Part shown: one piece after another, positions 54,834 to 63,941 of the stretch | Numbering within the stretch: the stretch's first letter is position 1 | Layout of the letters: each line of letters opens with the position of its first letter | DNA from: Ixodes scapularis | Lineage: Eukaryota; Arthropoda; Arachnida; Ixodida; Ixodidae | Assembly (NCBI RefSeq): GCF_016920785.2 | Contig: NW_024609846.1 | Span: 85,507,816-85,571,815 of the forward strand | Direction: 5' to 3' | Length of the DNA: 64,000 bases | Notes under the pieces: model-generated | Told to the model about the DNA's origin: nothing | What the model saw: only the letters and a program-made list of their open reading frames with translations | Databases searched by the model: none | Position numbers and translations under genes: made by a program

Positions 54834-55193
54834 CTATGACAAACCACTTCCTTTCCTGCCTCCGCACTCTCTCTCTAAAAATAGAATCTCCTTATCTAAC
54901 AATGCCACAGACGGCTCGCTGACGCACTTATCAACGCCCCTTGTTTTGATAATGAATGCTTCGTGTACTTCCCTTGAGGTTTTATTGCTCTGTCGTCCCA
55001 GGATGGCGGTGTTAGTAAACAATGGTGTGCACGGGCATCTAGCGCAATGTACTGCCAGATGCCCTGACGGCGTCTGTTTGACAGCTGACGCGTGTTCTCT
55101 TGCACGTTCATTGACGCAGCGGCCAGTTTGTCCTACGTAGGAACGCCCACATGATAATGGAATGTCGTAAACGACACAGGATGAACATTCCAA
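54834..55193 (-). pseudogene. GIY-YIG endonuclease of Penelope-like element
   Basis: Motifs VVYDIPLSCGRSYVGQTG (GIY-YIG type), CVNERAREH (catalytic Arg) and KTSREVHEAFIIKTRG (catalytic Glu region) are present, followed by LLDKEILFLE. A single-strand nuclease of this kind cuts the target in Penelope-like retrotransposition. The open frame is separate from the RT: stops and a frame shift lie between 55193 and 55370, where the linker (NLKKVSGRFNVP-type residues) reads in another frame. The domain itself appears intact. Confidence 0.87.
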
Positions 55194-55361
55194 AAACTTA
55201 TTTCTGTGTTTTTGTGCATTCTTCCCTGTCCCTGTGAGGGTAGTTAATTCGCTTGCACAAAGACGAAAGTTTGCTAAGGGCCGTGAGAACCACCGGAACG
55301 TTGAAGCGCCCCGAAACTTTTTTCAGGTTGTGGGATACGGCATGAAGGTAGGGTATGATTG

Positions 55362-57071
55362 CTAGTCTACCTTTGGTCGCTCATGAGCTTTTTGTGGAAG
55401 GCCTCTAAACTTTCTCTTCAATCCATCTGCTACATCAGCGAGTGTTTTTCCTGGGAAACCCGCAGCTAATAGGCGATCAACCTGCAACAGAAAACTCCTG
55501 CCCATTTCATGTTCACATGACTTCTTCAACGCTGCTCCAAGGCAGGACGCGGCGATACCTTTTTTTATTAATTTAGAAAGGGCAGAGTCGTACCGTAGCA
55601 CGTTTTTCTTAGACCGGGACTCATAGGCCCAACATGTGTGATCTTGAAGAAACGTGAGCTTAAGATCTAGAAACTGTAGATGTCCCCCCGATGTTCTCTC
55701 ATGGGTAAACTTCAAACCATGGGAGCAGGCCGCAAAAACACCCAACAATTCTGCTACATCGTTGTCAATGCACTCTTTTGGTTGGAGGACAATAACCAGG
55801 TAATCATCCACGTATCGGAAAATCCTAAAACGGCCTTCGTTTCCGAGTCTTTCAAGTATGGCTTGATCACAATGCGCTAAGAAAATGTCGGACAGTACTG
55901 GAGATACTCTCGAACCTATACAGATGCCCTGCCTTAGAACGTACACTTCATCATTGAACGCTACGAAAGTATTTTTAAGATAGAAAGACAGAAGTTCTAT
56001 AAAGCTTTCTACACTCATGCCACAGGCGCTCCGGAAGGCTGTTTCCCCACTGCTTTCGATACATTTTGTTACTGCACTAAAGAGAGGCTGGTGCGGAATA
56101 GAGTAAAAAAGGTCTTCGACATCATTTGAGAAGGCATCATAATTTTTTCCCGTCCTATTCTTCAAACATTCTATGACCTCCTCCGAGCTACGAACCAAAA
56201 AAGCATCTTGCAGTTTTAGTGACGACAGGTGGGTTCTAAGAAAAGTAGAGATCTGAGATTGCCACGAATCTCTTTCCGTCACTATCGCCCTAAAGGAGAC
56301 GTCCTTTTTGTGGGTTTTGGCCGCAAAGAAGATTTCCAGAGACAGTTTCTTACTTGTGTTCACCTTCTTAGCCAGAACAGAGAGGTCCATTTCACTGCAC
56401 AATTCCATGGCCTTCAACTTCACCTTTTTCAGCGATCCCGGCTTCACCACCTTGAAGTTCTTGGCGACCGCCTCCCTTGCTTTGGCGGTGTACAAATCAT
56501 GAGGCAGGACGACGAATCCCCCTTCCTTGTCGGACGTCAGTAGCTTGAGGCTGTTGTTTTTGAAGTGCTCAACAGCAGCTCCCATCTTCAGGCTTTTTGG
56601 GCGGTGGCCGGCGGTACGGCAGAGCACATCAACTCCATCCGAAATGAACCTTTTCCTGTCATGGGGGAGCGCCCTATCTGCCATGGCTCTGACCATTGAA
56701 AGCTTTGCAGGGGGCAGTAGCTTAGGCTCGACGGCCAACTTGGGTCCCTTTTCCAGAGTCGCCTTGATGTCTTCAGGCAACGTTGCTCCACCGAGGAATG
56801 TGACCCCTCCTTGCTTCATCTTGCTGGTAGAGCGCTTTTTTGGCAGCATCATCAGCTGCCGGCGCCACAGGAACTCCGTCGTCTGCTCGGCACTCCGTAG
56901 ATGTGAGGCAAAGCTTCGCTCAGCCGCTGGTTGATCCGGAGCCCTCCCGACACACATCACCTTGAGGCAGTCTCTATATCGTTCCACTTGTTTCCAAGTC
57001 TCGGACCTGACCAACTTGCACAGGCGTTTGGCATGGCCGGTAGACGGGGGGAAACCTCTTAAGAGCGTCAA
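55362..57071 (-). pseudogene. Reverse transcriptase of Penelope-like element
   Basis: An uninterrupted frame of 569 codons. The RT core is visible: LLTSDKEGGFVVLP, EIFFAAKTHKK, NDVEDLFYSIPH (catalytic Asp), LRQGICIGSRVSPVLSDIFL and FRYVDDYLVIVL with the YVDD active site, then HLQFLDLKLTF. The N-terminal 200 residues have the KMGAAVEHFKNN-type region typical of the family. It ends ERPKVD followed by TAG at 55362-55364; the endonuclease that is usually fused follows after frame shifts. The RT is intact, so the copy is probably recent; activity is unlikely because the two domains are no longer in one frame. Confidence 0.9.
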
Positions 57072-57106
57072 AACTTCTGGTGGTAGATATCCTAGGTAGA
57101 TATATG

Positions 57107-57425
57107 TTTACTAACACCGCCATCCTGGGACGACACAGCGATAAAACCACAAGGGAAGTACACGAAGCATTCATTATCAAAACAAGGGACGTTGAAAAGT
57201 GCGTCAGCGAGCCGTCTGTGGCATTGTTAGATAAGGAGATTCTATTTTTAGAGAGAGAGTGCGGAGGCAGGAAATGAAGTGGTTTGTCATAGTATTTAAG
57301 TCTGTATTTTTCAATAAACCTTCAGTTGCGAGTGCGCCTCGTGTCGTCGTTACCTACTTCTTTTGTCCCCGTCTTTCGGCGCATCCTTCCAGTCATGAAC
57401 AACCAACTAGCCCAACTTAACAATC
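57107..57425 (+). repeat. Inverted partial copy of the Penelope-like 3' end
   Basis: On the plus strand this encodes FTNTAILGR, TREVHEAFIIKTRDVEK and LLDKEILFLERECGGRK, matching the C-terminal endonuclease region of the adjacent element. The 3' non-coding tail is ATAAACCTTCAGTTGCGAGT, then ATGAACAACCAACTAGCCCA to the duplication. The left copy of the tail stops earlier (near 54730). Confidence 0.9.
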
Positions 57426-57440
57426 TGTTCTTCTAACTGA

Positions 57441-58659
57441 TATTTCTTTTTTATGAAGCATTGCACGCTCACGCTCACACCCGAGCTATTGGCGACGTGA
57501 GCGATCGGAAGCGTCGCTGTGATCGGTCTTCCACGATAGGCCGAATACTGACTATGACGTCCGCAAAGGTTTTCCCATCGACGGAAATAATAGGAATGGA
57601 AGAACTAAAATTTTGACGGTGGTGGCAGTGTTGGTTTGAGAGTGCTATGATTTCAAGCTTCCGCCATGTTCTTTACAAACACCTTCAAACTTGATGTTGA
57701 CAAGGTAATGACGTCACGAAAGTTAATCATAAGAGGGCACCACCAAAACATCTCGCCGCCAATAGAGAGTATTCACTGGCGGCCGTAGCTGTGTGCGTGA
57801 ATGCTGAGTGCGTGCTGATGGCGAGCTTCCACAGTTCTTTCGCAACGTGCATTCCCCACTATTAAGAGTGCCGGTCTTAGCAGCCTATTGATGTGAGCTC
57901 GTTGTGAGCGTGCGGCGTCCAGTGAATACTCCCCGTAGGTTTGTAAGCTAACCATGCCGTGAAAGCAAATTGTACCACTTTATGCCACCAGCTATAAAAG
58001 GCGCATTCACTGTTCCTCTGCATTGTACAGTTCCACTCACTGCTCCCTGCAAATATGCGCAAAATAATGCTGTACGACCGACTATTTACGGGTTAGCTTC
58101 TTTCAGAACGTGTACTCCACGGCTCCACCGAACAGCCGCCTTTCTACTGAACACACTTCTGCTGAACGTGGCAAGGCTGTACCATAACTTTAGGTTGACT
58201 CCCTTTTTTATTTTTTTGTTTTACTGGACATTTATTTACGCGCAACGTTCCTAATGGCACGCGCCTTCATTATAAGAAGGGCACGCAAACTTCCAAATCA
58301 CTTGCTAGCTTCCCGAGACACCTGCGACAACAGTATATACCAGCGGGTGTCCAGCAGACATGAACACGGTACTGCTGCACACGTATTTCCATAGCAGATT
58401 AAGTTTTTGACAGCGTGCTTATCTCACTAAAGACCGGGTATCCGCCTGGTATATGGGAACATGTGAGACACATCGAGCAGTTTGCCGTAGGAAATGAAGA
58501 TACCACGTATGTCGCAAAATTCTACGTGGACGATTTGGAACCATGGGGCGTGTTGTTGCACAGGGACATGCTGATCAATATTGTAAAGCAGGACAACCCT
58601 GCACCGCTTCAGCCATTCCCGAATCTAGTTCAGGTTTTCGGACGACAAAGGCCAGCAGC
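57441..58659. other. Transporter intron 3, middle part
   Basis: No exon recognised. A short inverted repeat has arms near 57766-57790 and 57906-57932 (GAGTATTCACTGG and complement). The open frame at 58415-58735 overlaps the hAT tail but reads in another frame, so its status is unclear. Confidence 0.45.
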
Positions 58660-58862
58660 TGAAGAATCGTCTGCCGGAAATGACGAAGTTAATCAAAGTT
58701 ACGTTTACTATCCCGGCCACGTCATGCAGATCTGAGAGGTCGTTTTCTTGTCTCCGGCGGCTCAAAACGCATTTACTGTCGACTGTGGGACAAACTCGAC
58801 TAAATCACGCGGCACTTGTGCACAGACACAAAGAGCACTCATGCAACATAAATTTCGGATGA
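58660..58862 (+). pseudogene. hAT transposase C-terminal dimerisation domain
   Basis: The translation contains LPEMTKLIKVTFTIPATSCR and then SERSFSCLRRLKTHLLSTVG and RLNHAALVHRHKE. hAT transposases and ZMYM-type domesticated relatives end with IPATSA-x-x-ERSFS-x-LRRIKT-x-LRSTM-x-x-RL-x-x-LALL-x-IH. Only this tail is readable; the catalytic part upstream is lost or out of frame. It lies sense in transporter intron 3. Confidence 0.85.
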
Positions 58863-59164
58863 CGTCGTCGACAAATGTATTAGCAGACCAAGCGTACAAA
58901 TGAGCACGTTCTCCACGGCTTCAAAATCTTCACATTAGATATCACCGAGAAATTAGAGATAATACCAACTAGAGCTACTGTATATAGCAGCGTAGCTGCC
59001 AGAGTAACGCAACTCTTTTTCCTGCGCTGCCTCTTGCCTGCCTCGTTACCATGGAGACGGTGCAAGCTGGAACACTTTCTATGACAACCGAGAGTGTCGA
59101 GGATCGCCGAGCGCCTTCGGACTAAATTCTGGCATCTTTCCTTCATATTTTTTTTTAATCCGTG
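58863..59164. other. Transporter intron 3, no gene
   Basis: Nothing recognised; ends in a T run at 59149-59157. Confidence 0.45.
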
Positions 59165-59871
59165 AAAGCTACATTTATGTGTTTTGTGCAGGTGAGTTAT
59201 ACGGCCAGGGGGACATAGAAAAGGAAGACAGTAGTAACTATCAGTCGGCTAATTAAGTAAAATGTGTTAATTAACTTTTTTTTTTTAAATATTACAAATA
59301 GACCTATAGTTTCAATTAGAAACTTGCTGAGCATCACCGAAAACCACTAAATCAAATTTTGTTAGAAGGCTATAATGCCGGGGCAGCATTTTACCGCGTC
59401 TGTAAAAACGGTCCATTTGAACGCGTTTCTAGACTTTGGTTTCTTATCGGAGCGCACCTACGCGCCCGCGCCCCTGCTCCCCAGTGGCTGAGACGCGTAA
59501 CACACGTACGCCCTACTTCCCTCCATTCTACGAGGGAGGCGAGGGGGTGGCTTCGCGCCGCAACCACCGGGGAGCAGGACCGAGGGCACGATAATGCGCT
59601 CCGATAAGAAACCGAAATCTAGAAACGCGTCCAAATGAAGCGTTTCTATAGAGCGCCGTAAAATGCTGCCCCGGCATTATGTCCTTCTAAAAAGAGTTGA
59701 TTTAGTGGTTTTCGATGATGCTCATCAATTTTGGAACTTTACGTCTATTTGCACTAATTAAAAAGTCAATTAACAAATTTTAATTAATCGACTAATAGTT
59801 TCGACTATCTCCCTATATTGTGTCCTCTTGGTCGTATAGCTCACCTGCACAAACCGCATTTGTGTAGCTTT
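59165..59871. mobile_element. 0.7-kb foldback element (near-complete palindrome)
   Basis: Starts AAAGCTACATTTATG and ends GCATTTGTGTAGCTTT. The two halves are inverted copies over about 300 bp each, sharing GTTTTGTGCAGGTGAG-type and ATGCCGGGGCAGCATTTTA strings, GAAACGCGT and CCCTGCTCCCC. Little or no loop remains near 59530. Non-coding. It lies 0.67 kb upstream of the last transporter exon. Confidence 0.9.
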
Positions 59872-60045
59872 CTTGGCTTTTTTTAAACAAATCTGAAAGT
59901 TAGAAAAAACAAACTGTATATGTGAGAGGGAGAGAGAGCGCCAATAAATGAAGTTTGAAGGTATTGGTGATTTTCACCACGTGTTTTAAACCTACTTTCG
60001 CGGCTTCGTTTGTAGACCGCCAAGTGCTGTGAATGTTCGATTCGC

Positions 60046-60096
60046 TCGAGAAGGCTAACGAGCCAAATTGGGTTTGCTCATTAGCCTTCTCGAGCA
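60046..60096. repeat. 18-bp hairpin
   Basis: CTCGAGAAGGCTAACGAG and its complement, with one mismatch, flank a loop of about 13 bases. It lies in transporter intron 3. Confidence 0.85.
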
Positions 60097-60543
60097 AAAC
60101 AGAAGCGAAACAGAAAGCTGTGGGGGCAGCTGCAGCCACATCTTTCTGTATTAGCCGGTAGGTGCCGTCGATTTCGCTGATGTCGCCAACTGTGTCCAAG
60201 CAACACACGCGGCGCAAATGCCAAATTAGACAGAACGCGGGACGCACAGAAAACGATTTTTTTCTTAACGACTGTCTATAATAGAGAAGCATGGTAATGC
60301 GGGCCCGCGACCGGCTATCACTGGCCGCTGATCGAAGGGCCATCTTGTGGCACCACTTGCAACCAAATCAAGGAGAGTAGTGTAGCTATAAGCTACGACG
60401 CGTGCGGCGTCCACACCTTTATACATCTTACACCGTGTACATGGTGCGCTTCATTTCCAGAGTCACCGCATACTAATAGTCTAAATGGGAACTGAATTTG
60501 TTATTGACTTTCCTGTATAATGACCTTTATACACCGTTCACAG

Positions 60544-60677
60544 GCTATTTCAGGGACCAGGGTGGAAGCTACGATGGCCTCTATCACATTCTGGCAGGAG
60601 CCAACGGACTGGCAGCCATCATCTGGATCTTCAGATTGTTGTGCTTTCGCCCCCATCGTGAAATAGCAGTGCTGTGA
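60544..60677 (+). CDS. SLC16/monocarboxylate-transporter-like protein, last exon
   Basis: The 134-bp terminal coding exon, after acceptor CACCGTTCACAG, phase 1, in frame with exon 3. It encodes YFRDQGGSYDGLYHILAG, the segment 11-12 loop in which SLC16 proteins conserve G-x-x-x-D-x-x-G-S-Y-D. Segment 12 follows (LAAIIWIFRLLCF), then a short cytosolic tail ending IAVL and TGA at 60675-60677. The whole predicted protein is 480 residues, within the usual 450-520 of the family. The last exon was too short to stand out alone; it is identified by the conserved loop and exact splice phase. Confidence 0.88.
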
Positions 60678-60791
60678 ACACCATGAATTGTGTAGATTGC
60701 CTGTATTTTCTCGGGTGGACATTAACCAACGACACGTGTTGCTCTCCAACATAAGTGTTTTGGAAACTTTGAACAGTTTCACGCGCTCAAG

Positions 60792-60797
60792 AATAAA
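60792..60797 (+). terminator. Polyadenylation signal of the transporter gene
   Basis: AATAAA, 115 bp after the stop codon, giving a short 3' untranslated region ending near 60815. The position is plausible, but cleavage is unproven. Confidence 0.6.
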
Positions 60798-61133
60798 TTT
60801 CAGAGTAATGTCCTTGACACCTTCATGACATCAGCAGGCGGAAATCGGGGAACACACATTTTAGGGCACAATAAGCTCACTCACCGGAGACGCGTTCCAG
60901 GCATTGTAAATTAGAGTAGGTGTCCAAAGTCAGCTCTCTGTCTGTGTCCTTCTTTACCCTGTCCGTTGTCTTTTGCGCTGTTTTAACCTTTTAAGTGTGT
61001 CACACAAATGGCGTGTTTAAAAAATAAAAAAGTGAAAGCTGCTTACAACTCCCTTTAACGCCGAATTAGAGCGCAGCTCTTGAGGAGGAGGAGGGAAGGG
61101 CACTGGGGGGGGGGGGTTAAACTAACCAGGGGG
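60798..61133. other. Intergenic, no gene
   Basis: Downstream flank of the transporter gene, ending with a G10 run at 61107-61116. Confidence 0.5.
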
Positions 61134-61960
61134 GTCACGTGACCTTGGGGGTCACGTGACCCCCAATGCCGATGATGTCATCACTGAGGTCACTGATGAC
61201 GTCATCATTGACGATGACGATGCGGGTACCGATGACGTCATTAGTGACGTCACTGATGACTTCACCAGTGATGATGACGATGCGAATGTCGGTGACGTCA
61301 TCAGTGACATCGCTGATGACGTCATCAGTGATGATGACGATGACGATGCGGATGTCGGTAACGTCATCAGTGATGATGACGATGACGATGCGGATGCCGG
61401 TGACGTCATCAGTGACGATGACGATGCGGATGCCGGTGACGTCATCAGTGACGATGACGATGACGATGTGGATGCCGGTGACGACATCAGTGACGTCACT
61501 GATGACGTCATCAGTGATGATGACGATGACGATGCGGATGTCGGTAACGTCATCAGTGATGATGACGATGACGATGCGGATGCCGGTGACGTCATCAGTG
61601 ATGATGACGATGACGATGTGGATGCCGGTGACGTCATCATTGATGATGACGATGACGATGTGGATGCCGGTGACGTCATCAGTGATGATGACGATGACGA
61701 TGTGGATGCCGGTGACGTCATCAGTGACGATGACGTCATTGGGGTCACGCGACATCGGCGGGGGTCACGTGACCTCAGGGGAGTCACGTGACTTCGGGGG
61801 GTCACGTGACCTCGGGGGGGTCACGTGCCCCCCACGAGGTCACGTGACCCCGGTGGGGGGCTCGCGCGGTGCATTATGGGACATTTCCCATGATGCACCG
61901 GGGTCACGTGACCTCGGGGGGGGGCTCGCGCGGTGCATTATGGGACATTTCCCATGATGC
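61134..61960. repeat. Minisatellite of CRE-type palindromes with E-box palindromes at its edges
   Basis: Between 61195 and 61740 an irregular repeat of about 42 bp (unit core GGTGACGTCATCAGTGATGA plus GACGATGACGATGTGGATGCC) contains 14 exact TGACGTCA sites, plus TAACGTCA variants. The array is flanked by seven exact GTCACGTGAC palindromes (61134, 61151, 61764, 61783, 61801, 61839, 61903). Several frames are open on both strands (Asp-rich on plus, Ser/Thr or Ile/Val-rich on minus) simply because of the repeat composition. TGACGTCA is the consensus site for CREB/ATF bZIP factors and CACGTG for bHLH factors (known); any binding here is inference. Confidence 0.93.
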
Positions 61961-62040
61961 ACCGCGCGGTTACGCCGACGGCGACGCCGACGCCGCTCAA
62001 GCCGGAAACGGGCCCCTAAGAGCTGCGCTCTAAAAAAAAG
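61857..62040. repeat. Dispersed palindromic repeat, copy 2
   Basis: GCGGTGCATTATGGGACATT and its complement form a palindrome of about 37 bp, present twice (about 61866 and 61929). The second is followed by GACGCCGCTCAAGCCGGAAA and AGAGCTGCGCTCTAA, as at 6354-6512. Confidence 0.85.
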
Positions 62041-63496
62041 AAAGAAACAGCCTTGATGTCCGAAAACACTAACGTGGGACTGTGGCACGGATCTCTGAAC
62101 CTCAGTTACCTGCCGGAGACACAGTAGGTGGTGATGCAGTGATGTCAAACGGTGATTGAATGCAGCATGTTACGTGTTACGCTGCCTTGTACGAGCTAAG
62201 GGGCTGTTTTAAATGCACTGCATTTATAGGGCCAGCTTACTGCGCTTTCGTGTCCGAGTCTGAGAAATGTTACTCTTAAGCGTGCATCGCGGGGCGTGTA
62301 AGGCTGAACGAAGGGCTGCCCACAAAGGTCACGCCTTTTGCTGTGGACAGCATTCGCCGGGCAGAAGGGGTGGTTTTCCCCTTTCATTTCCACACTCTAA
62401 GAAAAAAGGAGGAAAAAAGGTAGCGACGGCGTGTTTCCCTCTCTTCTACTGACTCGCCCCCAAGCGGGCACGAGAAGAGGGGAGGAACGAGACGTTTTTC
62501 TCCTTCTACGGTAAGACTGGAGAAAGGTTCCGCCCTCCGGCCGCATCTTCTTTCGGTTAATTTTTCTGTCACGTCGCGCGCGTTGTTTAATAAATTTTCT
62601 TGGGTTGATTGAGTTTCTGCGACAGCGAAGGCCGCCTCTAATTCCGTCTCCCAGTCCAAACGTGCAGAAAATTTGGGTTGCATTGACGTTTTTACCACTA
62701 AATTTATCAAACGAACAAACGAAGCCTTTAGAAACAGCGAAGTTCCTGAGCAGTGCGGCGCTAAGTACACTGAGCTAAGATGGCCGCCTCCGGATTGCGG
62801 AACCACGTGTCGACGTTGATGACGTTATGGAAACCGCAGAGACTGCGTTCAAGACAAGCAGCGTTGGTTGCCGGGTACCTGGGTGCCTTTTGTGCTGTGT
62901 TCGGTTCTGTTTTCCGATGCCGAATGCCAACCAGCAATCAACGTGGCTCTGTATTTCTGCATGTCAGCAACATAGGAGCAACATCGCGATAGTATTGTTG
63001 AGCGTTGTGAACAGAAGACTGGAACTATCGCCGATGTGACCGTGTGTTCACGTATCAGTGGATGAGAAACAAGATGAGATGACGTAAACTATTAGGCATT
63101 GATGCCGCTGGTCGGGCCGTGATCGGGAAGGGCGGCGCGACGCAGGTTGACATTCAACTTTATATCGAAGAGTTTTAAGACCGCTTGAGGGATCACGGTG
63201 CAATCAATTAACCTGCGGATAGTCATGTTGGAACGATGATCTGAATCGTAGCTCCTATCGTACAGTGGTCAATGTGACTGTAGTTCGCGATGTCCTGTAG
63301 TCTCCACCCCGACAGCGAGTGTGCTTCGGGGAAAGGACTGAACAGTTTGAAGACGTGACGGAAAGTACGATATTTACATTTTGAAATTTTAGCATTCGAA
63401 AAAGAAATAATAAAAAATCTACAGCAAAAAAAAAAAGGCTATTCTTTATTCTGTTGTTTAACTGTAGTACAGTTCGTGGAGAAAATGCCCTCCAAG
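62041..63496. other. Intergenic, no gene recognised
   Basis: CACTCTAAGAAAAAAGGAGG at 62393 resembles ends of a repeat seen near 43870. The 140-codon minus-strand frame at 62384-62806 and the plus-strand frames at 62780-63039 have no domain. An AT-rich stretch with an A11 run lies near 63427. Confidence 0.45.
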
Positions 63497-63806
63497 TGGC
63501 GCGCTAGGATGAGCGCTAGAGGTCTCCGAGCTCACCACAGCGTAGCTTCGTCCACTTAACATCTGCCGCAAGTCGCGGCTGTGACTGCATTCAAGTTTAT
63601 CGAAAATATAATTCTCTGCCCGTTATGCCTTTCTTCCAGCTGAGTGAATTGCCCCTCTACAGAGACTATTTCAAAACGACCATTGTAGCCGCAAGCGAAC
63701 AGCACAAATAGAAAAACAAATAATACAATAAAAAAAAAACTTGCTACGATATGTCGTGCAGGGAAGCAGACAGATGGCTTGGAACCGCAGTGGAGGGGCT
63801 TGTTTT
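63497..63806 (+). repeat. Dispersed ~300-bp repeat, copy 2
   Basis: Starts TGGCGCGCTAGGATGAGCG and ends GCTTGGAACCGCAGTGGAGG. It aligns with 35279-35581, sharing CACTTAACATCTGCCGCAAG and GAGCAGCACAAATAGAAAA-type strings, with a longer A run in this copy. Confidence 0.88.
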
Positions 63807-63853
63807 AATAAGAAAGCATCAACTGGGTCCCATGGATCGAAGCCGGTGGCGTC

Positions 63854-63941
63854 AGGTGCCGTTTTTCGCTGCTACAGACAACGGCGTCTGTAGCACCGAA
63901 AAACGCCCCCTAAAGACCCGTAACAGCGAAAAACGGCACCT
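63854..63941. repeat. Nested hairpin near the window end
   Basis: Outer arms AGGTGCCGTTTTTCGCTG (63854-63871) and its exact complement (63924-63941) enclose a second stem, TGCTACAGAC with GTCTGTAGCA. This would form a cruciform-like structure. Function unknown. Confidence 0.9.

Larger units (their letters stand above)
54713..57440 (-). mobile_element. Penelope-like element with inverted partial copy
   Basis: A Penelope-like retroelement on the minus strand: RT (55362-57071) then a GIY-YIG endonuclease (54834-55193). Beyond the RT start, 57107-57395 is an inverted copy of the element's 3' part (54730-55020), giving terminal inverted repeats of about 290 bp. The whole is flanked by TGTTCTCTTCTAACTGA (54713-54729) and TGTTCTTCTAACTGA (57426-57440), a likely target duplication differing by a CT dinucleotide. 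Partial head-to-head or tandem units are a known property of Penelope-like elements. The element lies antisense in transporter intron 3. Confidence 0.87.

Noticed and set aside
58415..58735. hAT transposase body
   Set aside because: Overlaps the hAT tail in a different frame and shows no clear hAT motif; not called.
61134..61912. CRISPR array
   Set aside because: Units are contiguous without unique spacers, palindromes are CRE/E-box type, and the context is a eukaryotic genome.
61135..61957. Open frames of more than 200 codons on both strands
   Set aside because: All arise from one short-period repeat with stop-free codons in several frames; no start context, splice sites or known domain. 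Annotated as minisatellite only.
62384..62806. 140-codon minus-strand frame as a possible gene
   Set aside because: No recognised domain, no splice context, adjacent to repeat ends; cannot be supported.
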